A stretch of 64,000 nucleotides of DNA from Blattabacterium cuenoti (GCF_014252075.1 NZ_CP059209.1:124001-188000); one strand, 5' to 3'. Positions 28,142 to 38,683 are shown, counted from the first letter of the stretch. Translations and numbers: made by a program. The notes: a model not told the origin generated them from the sequence alone.

Positions 28142-29080
28142 ATGAATCAAAAAGTTCTCTTCTTTTCTACAAGAAGTGGGTTAAAATTATCAGAAAATAT
28201 AGCTTCTTATTATGGAACTTTTCTTGGTAAAGTGCGATTTTTAGAATTTAGTGATGGAGAATATACTCCTTGTTTTGAACAATCTGTTCGTGGGGCTCAA
28301 GTTTTTTTAATTGGTTCGACTTTTCCTCCAGTAGACAATTTGATGGAATTACTATTAATGTGCGATGCCGCTCGTAGAGCTTCCGCTCATAATATAACAC
28401 TTGTTATACCATATTTTGGATGGGCTAGACAAGATCATAAAGATAAACCTAGAACTCCTATTGCTGCTAAACTTGTAGCAAATTTAATGGTTGCTTCAGG
28501 AGCGACTAGAGTTATGACCATGGATTTGCATGCAGATCAAATTCAGGGTTTTTTCGATATCCCTGTAGATCATTTATATGCATCTAGAATATTCATTGAT
28601 TATATTAAAAAATTAAACATAGATCAATTAACTATCGCTTCTCCAGATATGGGAGGAGCTAAAAGAGCTAGAAGTTATGCTGGGTATTTAGGAACAGATG
28701 TAGTTATTTGTTACAAAGAAAGAAAAAAAGCAAATGAAATTGAATTTATGAATCTTATAGGGAATGTTAAAGAAAAAAATATTATACTTATAGATGATAT
28801 GGTCGATACCGCAGGTACTCTAACAGAAGCTGCTAACTTAATAAAAAAACAAGGAGCTAAAAGTGTACGCTCTATTGCTACTCATCCAGTTTTATCAGGA
28901 AACTCATATGAAAAAATAAATCAATCAGAACTTGAAGAATTGGTGGTTACAGATACTATTCCTATAAATAAAATAAAATCTAATGATAAAATCAAAGTTT
29001 TATCTTGCGCTCCACTTTTTGCTGAAGTCATGCAATCAGTACATAACGATGAATCCATAAGTAATAAATTCGTAATATGA
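28142..29080 (+). CDS. prs: Ribose-phosphate pyrophosphokinase
   Basis: Makes PRPP from ribose 5-phosphate and ATP, the precursor for purines, pyrimidines, His and Trp. The start is ATG 28142 (312 residues); a TTG at 28121 would add seven residues. Family blocks are FSDGEYTPCFEQSVRGAQVFLIGS, YFGWARQDHKDKPRTPIAAKL (ATP-binding flexible region), TMDLHADQIQGFFDIPVDHLYA, and the PRPP loop ILIDDMVDTAGTL (about 217-229). The stop overlaps the rplY start by 4 bp, an arrangement frequent for prs-rplY (ctc). Confidence 0.97.
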   Translation: MNQKVLFFSTRSGLKLSENIASYYGTFLGKVRFLEFSDGEYTPCFEQSVRGAQVFLIGSTFPPVDNLMELLLMCDAARRASAHNITLVIPYFGWARQDHKDKPRTPIAAKLVANLMVASGATRVMTMDLHADQIQGFFDIPVDHLYASRIFIDYIKKLNIDQLTIASPDMGGAKRARSYAGYLGTDVVICYKERKKANEIEFMNLIGNVKEKNIILIDDMVDTAGTLTEAANLIKKQGAKSVRSIATHPVLSGNSYEKINQSELEELVVTDTIPINKIKSNDKIKVLSCAPLFAEVMQSVHNDESISNKFVI

Positions 29081-29748
29081 AACATATAAATATATACGGT
29101 CAAAAAAGAGATGTTGGAAAGAAAGCGACTCATTCTATTCGACTTTCTGGAAAAATACCATGTATTTTGTATGGAAAAAATATAAATATTCCATTTTTTA
29201 CTTCATTAGAAAGTATAAAAAAAATAGTGTATACAAAGGAGGTATATGAAATAATTATTCAAATAGATAATCAAAATATAAATGCAGTTCAAAAAGAAAT
29301 ACAATTTGATCCTGTTAGTGACAAAATATTACATGCAGATTTTTTTCAAATTGATAAATCAAAACCGATTGTCTTAGAAATTCCTGTAAGATCTTTTGGA
29401 AGACCTATTGGAGTTTCTAAAGGAGGAGAATATTATTCTCCAATTAGAAAACTAAAAGTCAAAGCTTTTTTATATAATATTCCAGAATATATAAAATTAA
29501 ATATTGATTCTTTAGACATAGGAGATAGAATAACAGTTGAAGATCTATATAACGATCAGTATGTTATATTGCACCCTCCTCACACACTTATAGCAAGAGT
29601 GAAAAATTCCCGTATAAATATTAAAAGCTCTCAAGAAGAAAATCCAGAAGATAAAAAAGAAAAAGAAGATAAAAAAGAAAAAGAAGATAAAAAAGAAAAA
29701 GAAGATAAAAAAGAAAAAGAAGATAAAAAGAAGATAAAAAGAAGATAA
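29077..29748 (+). CDS. rplY: 50S ribosomal protein L25 (general stress protein Ctc type)
   Basis: 5S rRNA-binding large-subunit protein of the long CTC type, 223 residues. The L25 domain covers about 1-95 (QKRDVGKKATHSIRLSGKIPCILYGK, QFDPVSDKILHADFFQID) and the TL5 C-terminal beta domain about 96-180 (VRSFGRPIGVSKGGEYYSP, ITVEDLYND). The last 40 residues are a tandem EDKKEK low-complexity tail coded by 18-bp repeats; this runs into an 11-bp repeat that changes frame and supplies the stop codon. The start overlaps prs by 4 bp. Confidence 0.94.
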   Translation: MKHINIYGQKRDVGKKATHSIRLSGKIPCILYGKNINIPFFTSLESIKKIVYTKEVYEIIIQIDNQNINAVQKEIQFDPVSDKILHADFFQIDKSKPIVLEIPVRSFGRPIGVSKGGEYYSPIRKLKVKAFLYNIPEYIKLNIDSLDIGDRITVEDLYNDQYVILHPPHTLIARVKNSRINIKSSQEENPEDKKEKEDKKEKEDKKEKEDKKEKEDKKKIKRR

Positions 29749-29762
29749 AAAGAAGATAAAAA
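29647..29762 (+). repeat. 18-bp and 11-bp tandem repeats at the end of rplY
   Basis: Four perfect copies of an 18-bp unit GAAGATAAAAAAGAAAAA (29647-29718) are followed directly by four copies of an 11-bp unit GAAGATAAAAA (29719-29762). The 11-mer equals the 18-mer minus seven bases. The 18-mer keeps frame and encodes EDKKEK; the 11-mer rotates the frame, and the third copy holds the TAA that ends rplY at 29748. Confidence 0.97.
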
Positions 29763-29776
29763 GTGAAAAATAAATA

Positions 29777-30229
29777 ATGTCTTTTATAAAAGATCTTTAT
29801 TTTATGAAAATAGCTTTAAAAGAAGCTTTTATTGCTTTTCATAAAAATGAAGTTCCTATAGGAGCCGCAATAACGTATGAAGATGTAGTTATAGCAAAAG
29901 CCCATAATTTAACTGAAACTTTCAGTAACATCACCGCACATGCAGAAATGTTGGTCATAGACTTAGCTTCTAATTATTTGAAAAATAAATATATAAAAAA
30001 ATGCACATTATATGTCACTTTAGAACCATGTATTATGTGTGCAGGAGCTTTATTTTGGTCTCAAATAGGAAGAGTGGTTTGTGGAGCATCCAGTAATTCT
30101 AGAAGAGGTTTTTTGTATTCTGGGATTAAATTACATCCAAAAACTAAATTTGTATCTGGAATTATGAAAAATCAATGTAAAGATCTGATCCAAAAATTCT
30201 TTTTTTTTAAAAGAATTCATAAGCATTAA
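29777..30229 (+). CDS. tadA: tRNA-specific adenosine deaminase
   Basis: Converts A34 of tRNA-Arg(ACG) to inosine. The 150-residue protein has the deaminase zinc site: His55-Ala-Glu57 in ITAHAEML and Cys85/Cys88 in EPCIMCAGAL. FHKNEVPIGAAI and the C-terminal FFKRIHK helix are typical of TadA rather than of cytosine or guanine deaminases. It overlaps the convergent DedA-family gene by 4 bp. Confidence 0.92.
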   Translation: MSFIKDLYFMKIALKEAFIAFHKNEVPIGAAITYEDVVIAKAHNLTETFSNITAHAEMLVIDLASNYLKNKYIKKCTLYVTLEPCIMCAGALFWSQIGRVVCGASSNSRRGFLYSGIKLHPKTKFVSGIMKNQCKDLIQKFFFFKRIHKH

Positions 30230-30873
30230 ATTAGTGCTTTTTTCTTTATTCTAATTTTCAAAAGAATCGGTAAAGTTGTAGTAAATACGATTAATAAAAT
30301 AATCCATTCGAGATGATTTTTTAATTCAGGAAAACTTTTATCCAAATAATGTCCAGCCAACATAATAGAAAAAGTCCAAGAAAGCGCTCCAATAATATTA
30401 TATACCATAAATTTTTTGAAATCAATTCGGATTGCACCTGCTATAATAGGAGCAAAAGAACGAAACATTGGAAGAAAACGACTCATGATTAATGCAGTTG
30501 TTTTGTATTTATTATAAAACAATTTTGCCAGAATAAGATGTTTTTTCTTAAAAAAAAATGAATCCTTTTTTTTATATAACAATTTACCGGATCTATATCC
30601 TAACCAATATCCTTGCATGTTCCCAAGAGTAGCTACACCAGCTACAATTAAAATAATAACAAAGAAAGGCACATTATAAAAATTTTTGCATAAATCTTCT
30701 CCAAAAATTCCAGCAGTAAACAACAAAGAATCTCCGGGCAAGAAAAATCCAATAAAAAATCCTGTTTCTGCAAAAACTATTGCCAATAGAACAAACAAAG
30801 CTGTATTTCCAAAATATAAAAATATCCATCTAGGATTGAATAAATGCTGAAAAAAATCCCAAAAATCAGACAT
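30226..30873 (-). CDS. DedA family membrane protein
   Basis: Polytopic inner-membrane protein of the DedA/SNARE-associated family, probably a lipid-carrier transporter (some members flip undecaprenyl phosphate or phosphatidylethanolamine). ATG 30873 gives 215 residues starting MSDFWDFFQHLFNP; an ATG at 30909 adds 12 residues. Family motifs are FAETGFFIGFFLPGDSLLFTAG (E and PGD conserved), GNMQGYWLGYRSGK and the membrane-dipping SRFLPMFRSFAPIIAGAIR. About five to six hydrophobic segments. Confidence 0.9.
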   Translation of the reverse strand: MSDFWDFFQHLFNPRWIFLYFGNTALFVLLAIVFAETGFFIGFFLPGDSLLFTAGIFGEDLCKNFYNVPFFVIILIVAGVATLGNMQGYWLGYRSGKLLYKKKDSFFFKKKHLILAKLFYNKYKTTALIMSRFLPMFRSFAPIIAGAIRIDFKKFMVYNIIGALSWTFSIMLAGHYLDKSFPELKNHLEWIILLIVFTTTLPILLKIRIKKKALI

Positions 30874-30953
30874 TTTACAAATATAAGAAACAATATTCAA
30901 TATTTCCATTTTTTAGAAAAACTAAATAATATTTATTTTCATACTCAAAAAAT

Positions 30954-31082
30954 ATGTTTTTCATGGAGTGTTTATTCAAATTTATCAATATTTTAGGATG
31001 GATTCCTAATATATTTTTTTTAATAGTAGGTTTTATTTTTATGATTTTTTGGTTATGCAAAATATTTTATTTTATTGATTAA
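30954..31082 (+). CDS. Small single-span membrane protein (possible)
   Basis: A 42-codon frame beginning MFFMECLFKFINILGWIP, with one strongly hydrophobic helix (about 19-36) and a short end FYFID. It fills the space between dedA (divergent) and aroB and runs in the aroB direction, 44 bp upstream. Its shape (N-terminal amphipathic part, Trp, one helix ending in an acidic tail) recalls the small DUF6341-type Bacteroidetes proteins; I am not sure of this. It could also be a chance frame in AT-rich DNA. Confidence 0.4.
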   Translation: MFFMECLFKFINILGWIPNIFFLIVGFIFMIFWLCKIFYFID

Positions 31083-31126
31083 TAAAAAATTAGTTAATTT
31101 TGCTGAGTGAAGCTAAATGCACGCAA

Positions 31127-32194
31127 ATGAAAAATAGTGATATAGGGATGGGCATATATTTTCGTGAAAAAGCTTATGAAATACTAGAAAATTATCTCCT
31201 TAACCAAATAGATTCCATAAAAAATACATTCATTTTGTTGGATGACAGAAGTTATAAACATTGTCTTCCTATTCTTTTATCTCGTATAGATCTTTTAAAA
31301 GAATCTAATTTGATTCAGATCAAATCAGGAGAAGAAGAAAAAAATATTCATACATGTATTAAAATATGTAAAAATCTGGAAAAATTTAAAGGAAATAGGA
31401 AAAGTTTAATCCTAAATTTAGGAGGAGGCGTTATAACAGATGTAGGTGGATTTGTAGCTTCTATATTTAAAAGGGGAATTCGTTTTATAAATATTCCTAC
31501 TACTTTATTAGGAATGGTTGATGCTGCTGTGGGCTACAAAACAGGTGTTAATTTAGATTCTATTAAAAATGAAATAGGATCTTTTTATATTCCAGAATTT
31601 TTAATTATTGATACTCATTTTTTGAAAACTCTTCCTAAGAAAGAAATTATTTCTGGAATGGCTGAAATGTTTAAACATGGTTTAATAGCGGATAGAGGCT
31701 TTTGGATAAAAATGAATCAAATAAAAGATATAAATAATATAAATCAATGGGATCATTTAATTCATCAGTCTATATTAATAAAACAGAAAATTGTGCACCA
31801 AGATCCTAAAGAAAAAGGATTAAGAAAAATTCTTAATTTTGGACATACCATTGGACATGCTTTAGAAAGTTATTTTCTGAATACAGAAAAAATATTACAT
31901 GGGATGGCTGTTATTATGGGAATGATCTGTGAATCTTGGATTTCATCCAAAATTAATGGATTATCTATTTATGATTATGAAAGCATAAAATCAACATTTT
32001 ATGAATTATATCCAGTGAAAAAAAAATTTTTTGATTTATCTGATTTAGAAATCGAAAAAATATTGATGATTATGGAATATGATAAAAAAAATGAGAATAA
32101 TAAAATTCAATTTTCTTTATTAAAAGAAATAGGAAAATGTTCCTATAATTGTAAAGTCCCACATTCCTTGATAAAAGAATGTTTTTTTAACTAA
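31127..32194 (+). CDS. aroB: 3-dehydroquinate synthase
   Basis: Second step of the shikimate pathway, an NAD- and zinc-dependent cyclisation of DAHP. ATG 31127 gives 355 residues, close to the family's 350-362; a TTG at 31100 would add nine. Motifs: LGGGVITDVGGFVASIFKRGI (nucleotide binding), PTTLLGMVDAAVGYKTGVN, GMAEMFKHGLIAD, and the zinc-site histidines in NFGHTIGHALES and HGMAVIMGM. It supports aromatic amino-acid provisioning. Confidence 0.95.
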   Translation: MKNSDIGMGIYFREKAYEILENYLLNQIDSIKNTFILLDDRSYKHCLPILLSRIDLLKESNLIQIKSGEEEKNIHTCIKICKNLEKFKGNRKSLILNLGGGVITDVGGFVASIFKRGIRFINIPTTLLGMVDAAVGYKTGVNLDSIKNEIGSFYIPEFLIIDTHFLKTLPKKEIISGMAEMFKHGLIADRGFWIKMNQIKDINNINQWDHLIHQSILIKQKIVHQDPKEKGLRKILNFGHTIGHALESYFLNTEKILHGMAVIMGMICESWISSKINGLSIYDYESIKSTFYELYPVKKKFFDLSDLEIEKILMIMEYDKKNENNKIQFSLLKEIGKCSYNCKVPHSLIKECFFN

Positions 32195-32265
32195 ACATTT
32201 TTTCTTAATTTATTAATATTCTTTATATTAAATTGAAATAGTAAATCTCATAATGTTTATAAAAA

Positions 32266-34725
32266 ATGAGTAAAGGAGAAAAATTGGTTCCCATTAATAT
32301 AGAAGATGAAATGAAATCATCTTATATAGATTATTCTATGTCTGTTATTGTGTCTAGAGCTCTTCCTGATGCAAGAGATGGATTAAAACCTGTACATAGA
32401 AGAGTCCTTTATGGGATGTATAGATTAGGAATTTTATCTAATAGTTCCTATAAGAAATCGGCTCGTATTGTTGGAGAAGTTTTAGGAAAATATCATCCAC
32501 ATGGAGATATTTCTGTTTATGATACGATGGTTCGTTTGGCTCAAAAATGGACTCTTCGTTATCCATTAATAGATGGACAAGGAAATTTTGGTTCATTAGA
32601 CGCAGATCCTCCTGCAGCTATGCGTTATACAGAAGTCAGAATGAAACAAATATCTGAAGAAATGTTATTGGACATCAAAAAGGAAACAGTAGATATGCAA
32701 TTGAATTTTGATGACTCTTTGGAGGAGCCAACAGTTTTACCTACACGGATTCCTAATCTTTTGATCAATGGATCTTCTGGTATTGCAGTTGGAATGGCTA
32801 CTAATATTCCTCCACATAATTTAAAAGAGACTATAAATGCTATATGTGCTTATATAGACAACAACAATAATTTATCTGTAGAACAGATTATGAAACACAT
32901 TAAAGCTCCAGATTTTCCAACAGGCGGAATCATTTATGGATATGATGGTGTGAAAAATGCTTTTCACACCGGAAGAGGGCGTATTGTTTTGCGTGCAAAA
33001 GTTCATTTAGAAGAAATTCAGGGAAGACAATGTATTGTGGTAGATGAAATTCCTTATCAAGTGAATAAAGCAGATATGATAACTAAGACTGTTGGATTAA
33101 TGAAAGAAGGAAAAATGGAAGGAATTTATCAAATTCGTGATGAATCGGATAGAAATGGATTGCGTGTTGTTTATATTCTTAAGCAGAATACAAACCCTCA
33201 CATTTTATTGAACAAATTATTTCAATATACTTCTCTACAAACTTACTTCAATGTCAATAGTATAGCTTTAGTTAATGGAAAACCTATTCAATTAAATATA
33301 AAGGATCTTATTCAACATTTTGTGGATCATCGACATGATGTTATCATTCGTCGTACTAAATACGAATTAGAAAAGTGTAAAAATCGTGTTCACATATTGA
33401 TAGGGTTTTTTAAAATTTTAGACCATTTAGATCTTATGATCCAACTGATTAAAAAATCTAGGAATCATAATGATGCTTGTTCCACTCTGATTAAAAAATT
33501 TAAAATATCAGAAGATCAATCTAAATCTGTTTTAGATATGCGTTTACAAAGTCTTACCTCTTTAGAACTAGAAAAACTGAAAAAAGAATATGACGAACTT
33601 GTAAAAAAAATAGAGTTTTTCCAAAATATTTTAGTCCAACATTCTATAAGAACAAAAATTATCAAAGAAGAACTTTTGGATATCAAAAAAAAATATCAAG
33701 ATTCACGAAGAACACAGATTGATTATTCAGGAAATAAAGTACATATAGAAGATTTAATTGAAAATGAACAAGTGGTTCTTACTATTTCTCATGCTGGTTA
33801 TATCAAGAGAACTTCTTTATCAGAATACAAACGTCAAGGAAGAGGGGGGGTAGGAAATAGAGGAGCCACAGCCAGAGAATCTGACTTTTTTAAACATTTA
33901 CTTATAGCAACGAATCATCAGTATATGCTTTTTTTTACAGAAAAAGGAAAATGTTTTTGGTTAAGAGTATATGAAATCCCAGAAGGATCAAAAATATCTA
34001 AAGGAAGAGCAATTCAAAATATTATTCATCTTCAACAAGATGATAAAGTTAACGCCTATATATTAACGGGAGATCTTACCAATAAAGAATACGTTAAAGA
34101 TTATTACGTTATGATGGTTACTCAAAAAGGGATTATTAAAAAAACATCTTTAGAAAATTATTCTCGACCTCGAAAAGATGGAATTAATGCCATCATAATT
34201 CGTAAAGAAGATTCTTTATTAGAAGCTATTTTAACCAAAGGTGATAGTCATGTTTTTATTGCTGTAAAAAGTGGAAGAATTATTCGTTTTTCAGAAAATA
34301 AAGTCCGATCAACTGGAAGAACTTCTTCTGGAGTAATAGGGATTAATTTTACAGTTAAAAATGATATAGTGATTGGAATGATATGTGTAGATGAAAAAGA
34401 AAAAACACATTTGTTGGTTGTTTCTGAAAAAGGATTTGGAAAAAGGTCCCATCTAAAAGATTATCGTATAACTAATCGTGGAGGAAAAGGAATAAAAACA
34501 ATAAATATTACTCAAAAAACAGGAGATTTAATTGCAATCAAACATGTTACAGATCAAGATGATCTGATGATCATTAAGAAATCAGGAATTATTATACGTA
34601 TACCTGTGTCTGACATAAGAGTTATGGGAAGAACGACTCAAGGTGTTAGACTAATTAACTTGAAAGAGAACGATGCTATAGCTGATGTAGCAAAAGTTTA
34701 TAAACCTATTATGGGGTTTCATTAA
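32266..34725 (+). CDS. gyrA: DNA gyrase subunit A
   Basis: DNA-cleaving subunit of gyrase, which introduces negative supercoils. The 819-residue protein starts with the family N terminus [26 protein letters not shown]. The catalytic tyrosine is Tyr121 in [10 protein letters not shown], and the C-terminal half has the DNA-wrapping beta-pinwheel blades with a GyrA-box variant QGRGGVG. At the quinolone-determining helix ([10 protein letters not shown]) the position matching E. coli Ser83 is Ile82. The end overlaps the convergent prc gene by 17 bp. Confidence 0.97.
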   Translation: MSKGEKLVPINIEDEMKSSYIDYSMSVIVSRALPDARDGLKPVHRRVLYGMYRLGILSNSSYKKSARIVGEVLGKYHPHGDISVYDTMVRLAQKWTLRYPLIDGQGNFGSLDADPPAAMRYTEVRMKQISEEMLLDIKKETVDMQLNFDDSLEEPTVLPTRIPNLLINGSSGIAVGMATNIPPHNLKETINAICAYIDNNNNLSVEQIMKHIKAPDFPTGGIIYGYDGVKNAFHTGRGRIVLRAKVHLEEIQGRQCIVVDEIPYQVNKADMITKTVGLMKEGKMEGIYQIRDESDRNGLRVVYILKQNTNPHILLNKLFQYTSLQTYFNVNSIALVNGKPIQLNIKDLIQHFVDHRHDVIIRRTKYELEKCKNRVHILIGFFKILDHLDLMIQLIKKSRNHNDACSTLIKKFKISEDQSKSVLDMRLQSLTSLELEKLKKEYDELVKKIEFFQNILVQHSIRTKIIKEELLDIKKKYQDSRRTQIDYSGNKVHIEDLIENEQVVLTISHAGYIKRTSLSEYKRQGRGGVGNRGATARESDFFKHLLIATNHQYMLFFTEKGKCFWLRVYEIPEGSKISKGRAIQNIIHLQQDDKVNAYILTGDLTNKEYVKDYYVMMVTQKGIIKKTSLENYSRPRKDGINAIIIRKEDSLLEAILTKGDSHVFIAVKSGRIIRFSENKVRSTGRTSSGVIGINFTVKNDIVIGMICVDEKEKTHLLVVSEKGFGKRSHLKDYRITNRGGKGIKTINITQKTGDLIAIKHVTDQDDLMIIKKSGIIIRIPVSDIRVMGRTTQGVRLINLKENDAIADVAKVYKPIMGFH

Positions 34726-36817
34726 AATCACGCAAAATGTTAACACATTCTGATATCAAAAAATCTTTTATCAAATTTTTTTTCCATTCTTGTTGTTCTT
34801 TCATTTCTGATACTTTTTCATTAGAAAGAATTTTATAAGAAGGAGGAAAGTATCGTAATCCATATATATTCAAATAATTTTTTAATTTTTGAAAATTTTC
34901 GTTTCTTTTTTTTATTTTTTTATTCTCAGAATAGAATTTTTTCCAGTTTAAAGAAAATTGTTTCTTTTTTGAAAATTTTTTTTCTAATGATTGTATAGTT
35001 TTATAAATAGTCATTAAATTTTTATTTTTATTCAAACGTTTAATGCTTTTAAGCTTAACATTTTCTAATATTTTATTTTGATCCCAAGAATGAAAAGAAA
35101 CAGGGTCTACATTATCCCATTTCATAGAATTTGGTTGATTTTTTTCCATAAGGTTTAAATACATATTACTTATATTATTCGGGAGAACTATATCTGAATT
35201 AACTCCTTTTAATTGAGTAGAACTTCCATTGACACGGTAAAATTTGCTAATGGTAAATTTTAAAGCTCCAAATTCTTTATTGGAAAATAAAAATTGATTT
35301 AATGGATAAATAGTTTGAACTGTTCCTTTTCCATATGTTTGATAACTTCCAACAATAATCCCTCTCTTATAATCAGCTATAGCTGCTGCAAGAATTTCAG
35401 AAGCAGACGCTGATAGTTCATTCACAAGAACGACAAGTGGTCCTGTCCATAGGATGTTTTCACGATTATTTATTAATATCTTTTTTTTCTTATTAGATTG
35501 ACCTATTTGTACAATGGGAACTTTTCCCAAAAAAAATCCAGCTGTTTCTATTACAGTCTCTAAAGAACCTCCTCCATTATTTCTGATGTCTATAATGAGT
35601 CCTTTTATATTTTCTTTTTTTAATTTTTGAATAATTTCTTTCATATCTTTAGCTGCATTTCTCCCATTTTTGTTTTCAGGATTAAAATAAAATTCAGGCA
35701 AAAAAATCAACCCATATTTATTTTCATTTTTATCCAATATTATAGCACTTTTTGCAAAAATTTCTTTCTTTTCTATGACATCTCTGGTTAATATTACTTC
35801 TTCTATAGAACCATTCTTCTTTTGAAGAGTTAATTTGACTTTGCTTCCTTTTTTTCCTCTAATTAAACGAATGGAATTTTCCAATAACATTCCTACAATA
35901 TTTTGGAATTCTGAATTAAGATCTTTTGCTACTCGTATAATTTTATCTCCTACTTCTATTTTTTTACTTTTCCATGCAGGTCCACCAAAAATAAGTTTTA
36001 CAACAGTGGGTGTTCCTTTATCATCTTGCAAATTGACCCCTATTCCTTCTGTTTGTCCAGATATGTTTAAATCAAAAATTTCTTTTTCTTTAGGAGAAAA
36101 ATAACTAGTATGAGGATCATATTGGGAAGTTATAGTATTTACATACATAGAAAACCAGTCAAATTTTTTTTTTCTTTTTAATTTTCTAAAATATTCTATA
36201 ATATATTCTTTTACTTTTTTTCTAGATATTTTTTCTTTATTAAGAAATACATTTTTCCAAATTTTTTTTTTGGAAACATTTAAATTTTTTTGATTGACAG
36301 AAGTAATGATTTCTAGTAAAGTCAAATATTTTAAATATTTTCTCCATTTTTCAATTCTTTCTTGAAAATTTATTGGATAATAAATATCATTTTCTCCAAT
36401 AAAATACATTTCTTCTTTATTAAAATCAAAAGGGTTTTTTAAGATTTGAAAACATATAGATTCCGATTCTTTTATTCTTTGATAAAAACATTTGATAACA
36501 ATATTGAAAAACGTAGGATCTCCATGAATCCAAAAATCATCTATTTTGTTTTTATAAAAAGACAAATCTTTTATATCTTTTTGCATAAAAAAACGTTTTT
36601 GATTGTCTAATTTTTCAAAATATTTATTGTACACTTTTTGTGAAAAATTATTATTAATAGGAATGGGATTTGGATGCAAAAAGTGAAGTGTTTTATATAT
36701 TGTCTTGAGTATTAAATGATTTTTTTCTTGTTCTCCACTAGGAGAACAAAAACTCAATAAAAAAATGAAAATAAAACCAATTATTATGTACTTAAGTTGT
36801 TTGATCTTATAAATCAC
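34709..36817 (-). CDS. prc: C-terminal (tail-specific) processing protease, S41 family
   Basis: Periplasmic serine protease that trims or degrades proteins from their C terminus. GTG 36817 gives 702 residues and starts immediately before a lipoprotein-like signal (hydrophobic stretch, then LLSFCSPSG); the longer frame to 36910 would overlap the divergent surE. Domains: helical N part, PDZ (about 240-330, [31 protein letters not shown]), and the S41 core with catalytic Ser in [17 protein letters not shown] and Lys in TYGKGTVQ. The C-terminal DUF3340-like region is present. The length is near E. coli Prc (682). Confidence 0.93.
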   Translation of the reverse strand: MIYKIKQLKYIIIGFIFIFLLSFCSPSGEQEKNHLILKTIYKTLHFLHPNPIPINNNFSQKVYNKYFEKLDNQKRFFMQKDIKDLSFYKNKIDDFWIHGDPTFFNIVIKCFYQRIKESESICFQILKNPFDFNKEEMYFIGENDIYYPINFQERIEKWRKYLKYLTLLEIITSVNQKNLNVSKKKIWKNVFLNKEKISRKKVKEYIIEYFRKLKRKKKFDWFSMYVNTITSQYDPHTSYFSPKEKEIFDLNISGQTEGIGVNLQDDKGTPTVVKLIFGGPAWKSKKIEVGDKIIRVAKDLNSEFQNIVGMLLENSIRLIRGKKGSKVKLTLQKKNGSIEEVILTRDVIEKKEIFAKSAIILDKNENKYGLIFLPEFYFNPENKNGRNAAKDMKEIIQKLKKENIKGLIIDIRNNGGGSLETVIETAGFFLGKVPIVQIGQSNKKKKILINNRENILWTGPLVVLVNELSASASEILAAAIADYKRGIIVGSYQTYGKGTVQTIYPLNQFLFSNKEFGALKFTISKFYRVNGSSTQLKGVNSDIVLPNNISNMYLNLMEKNQPNSMKWDNVDPVSFHSWDQNKILENVKLKSIKRLNKNKNLMTIYKTIQSLEKKFSKKKQFSLNWKKFYSENKKIKKRNENFQKLKNYLNIYGLRYFPPSYKILSNEKVSEMKEQQEWKKNLIKDFLISECVNILRDFNETP

Positions 36818-36881
36818 AATTATGTTTTTTTTAATAAATAGTAATAAAATTATTATATAAATAGATTCTTTTTGTAAAAAA

Positions 36882-37733
36882 ATGAATAAAAAACCAATTA
36901 TTTTAGTCACAAATGATGATGGGATTATAGCACCAGGGATTAGAGCACTTATTCATTCTATGAATCTTTTAGGGGACGTGTATGTTGTTGCTCCAAATAA
37001 ACCTCAATCTGGAGTAGGCCATGCTATAACTATGGATTCCGTGCTATATTGTGATTTTGTAAAAATCGATAATGGGAGTCAAAAAGAATGGGAATGTTCA
37101 GGAACACCGGTAGATTGTGTCAAATTGGCTATTAATAAAATTCTCCCGAGAAAGCCTGATATTTGTGTATCAGGAATTAATCATGGATCAAATTCTTCTA
37201 TAAATATCATGTATTCTGGGACTGTTTCCGCTGTTATTGAAGCTAGTATAGAAGGAATTCCATCTATAGGATTTTCTCTTTTGGATTTTGATTGGAATGC
37301 TAATTTTGAACCATCAAAAAAATATGTTTATAAAATTGTTAAAAAAATACTTTATAATCCTATTCAAGGAAAAAAAATCAGTCTGAATGTTAATATTCCA
37401 AAATTGGAAAAAGAACAAATCAAAGGAATTAAAATATGTAGACAGGCAGTATCTAAATGGAAAGAAAGTTTTGATAAACGGGACAATCCAAAAGGAAGAA
37501 GTTATTATTGGTTAGTAGGGGATTTTGTTAATCTTGATGAAAAATTGGATACAGATGAATGGGCATTAAAAAACGGATATATCTCTATTGTTCCTATTCA
37601 ATTTGATTTAACAAATTATTCTATATTAAATATTTTAAAATCCTGGAATTTTTTATTATTTATTTTCTTTTTGATCCATTTTATGATTTTGAATATGAAC
37701 ATTAAAATATATAGCCAGTGTCATCTTTTTTAG
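36882..37733 (+). CDS. surE: 5'/3'-nucleotidase SurE
   Basis: Metal-dependent survival protein that dephosphorylates nucleoside monophosphates. Hallmarks: VTNDDGIIAPGI (9-20; Asp12 and Asp13 bind metal), APNKPQSGVGHAIT, VSGINHGSNSSINIMYSGTVSAVIEA, and PVQ-type QFDLTNY near residue 240. The family normally ends about ten residues later at a Trp-rich helix; here the frame runs on for roughly 25 hydrophobic residues (LLFIFFLIHFMIL...) to 283, overlapping ruvB by 16 bp. The tail looks like a lost stop codon. Confidence 0.93.
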   Translation: MNKKPIILVTNDDGIIAPGIRALIHSMNLLGDVYVVAPNKPQSGVGHAITMDSVLYCDFVKIDNGSQKEWECSGTPVDCVKLAINKILPRKPDICVSGINHGSNSSINIMYSGTVSAVIEASIEGIPSIGFSLLDFDWNANFEPSKKYVYKIVKKILYNPIQGKKISLNVNIPKLEKEQIKGIKICRQAVSKWKESFDKRDNPKGRSYYWLVGDFVNLDEKLDTDEWALKNGYISIVPIQFDLTNYSILNILKSWNFLLFIFFLIHFMILNMNIKIYSQCHLF

Positions 37734-38683
37734 AAGAATCTTTAAACCCAAAAAAAATTCAAGATTTTGTTGGACAAAATGATATATTGGAAAATTTAAA
37801 GATTTTTATTCTAGCCGCTAAAAAAAGAAAAGATGCCTTGGATCATATTTTGTTTCATGGTCCTCCAGGATTAGGAAAAACAACACTTGCTCATATTGTA
37901 GCTAATGAATTATGTGTGGATATCACTGTGACTTCAGGATCTGTTTTAGATAAACCAGGAGATTTAGCAGGATTACTGATTCATTTAAAATTAAATGATG
38001 TTATTTTTATTGATGAAATCCATAGACTTTCTCCAATAGTTGAAGAATATTTGTATTCGGCTATGGAAAATTACAAAATAGATATTATTATAGATTCTGG
38101 ATCTAACGCTAGATCAGTACAAATAGATTTATCTCCTTTTACTTTAATAGGGGCAACTACCAGATCTGGATTGCTTACGGCCCCAATGCGATCTAGATTT
38201 GGTATCAATTTTCGTCTTGGTTATTACGAAAAAGAATTATTAAAAAATATTGTAAATCGAAGTGCAAAATTACTAAATATTCCAATTACGGAAGACGCAT
38301 CTTATGAAATAGCTAATAGAAGTCGTGGGACTCCACGTATAGCTAACGCTTTACTTCGTAGAATTCGTGATTTTGCACAGATAAAAGGAAATGGGACTAT
38401 TGATATTAACATATGTAATTTAGGATTAAAAGCTCTTAATGTCGATCAAAATGGATTGGACGAAATGGATAACAGAATACTTTTATCTATTATAGATCAT
38501 TTTAAAGGGGGACCAGTAGGAATAAATACTATAGCAACAGCTGTTAGCGAAAATTCAGATACGATAGAAGAAGTTTATGAACCTTTTCTTATCAAAGAAG
38601 GATACTTAGTTAGAACTCCTAGAGGAAGAAAAGCTACAAAATTGGCGTATAAACATCTAAAACAAAATATAAAAAAAAAATGA
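37718..38683 (+). CDS. ruvB: Holliday junction branch migration helicase RuvB
   Basis: AAA+ motor of the RuvAB complex in recombination repair. The 321-residue protein has Walker A GPPGLGKTT (48-56), Walker B FIDEIH (97-102), the sensor stretch LIGATTRSGLLTAPMRSRFG and the C-terminal winged helix (PFLIKEGYLVRTPRGRKAT). The start must be GTG 37718: an in-frame TAG lies two codons upstream and no ATG exists before the conserved DFVGQ. It overlaps the end of surE by 16 bp. Confidence 0.96.
   Translation: MSSFLEESLNPKKIQDFVGQNDILENLKIFILAAKKRKDALDHILFHGPPGLGKTTLAHIVANELCVDITVTSGSVLDKPGDLAGLLIHLKLNDVIFIDEIHRLSPIVEEYLYSAMENYKIDIIIDSGSNARSVQIDLSPFTLIGATTRSGLLTAPMRSRFGINFRLGYYEKELLKNIVNRSAKLLNIPITEDASYEIANRSRGTPRIANALLRRIRDFAQIKGNGTIDINICNLGLKALNVDQNGLDEMDNRILLSIIDHFKGGPVGINTIATAVSENSDTIEEVYEPFLIKEGYLVRTPRGRKATKLAYKHLKQNIKKK

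Noticed and set aside
29647..29762. Repeat array as CRISPR
   Set aside because: Units are contiguous without spacers and code for the L25 tail.
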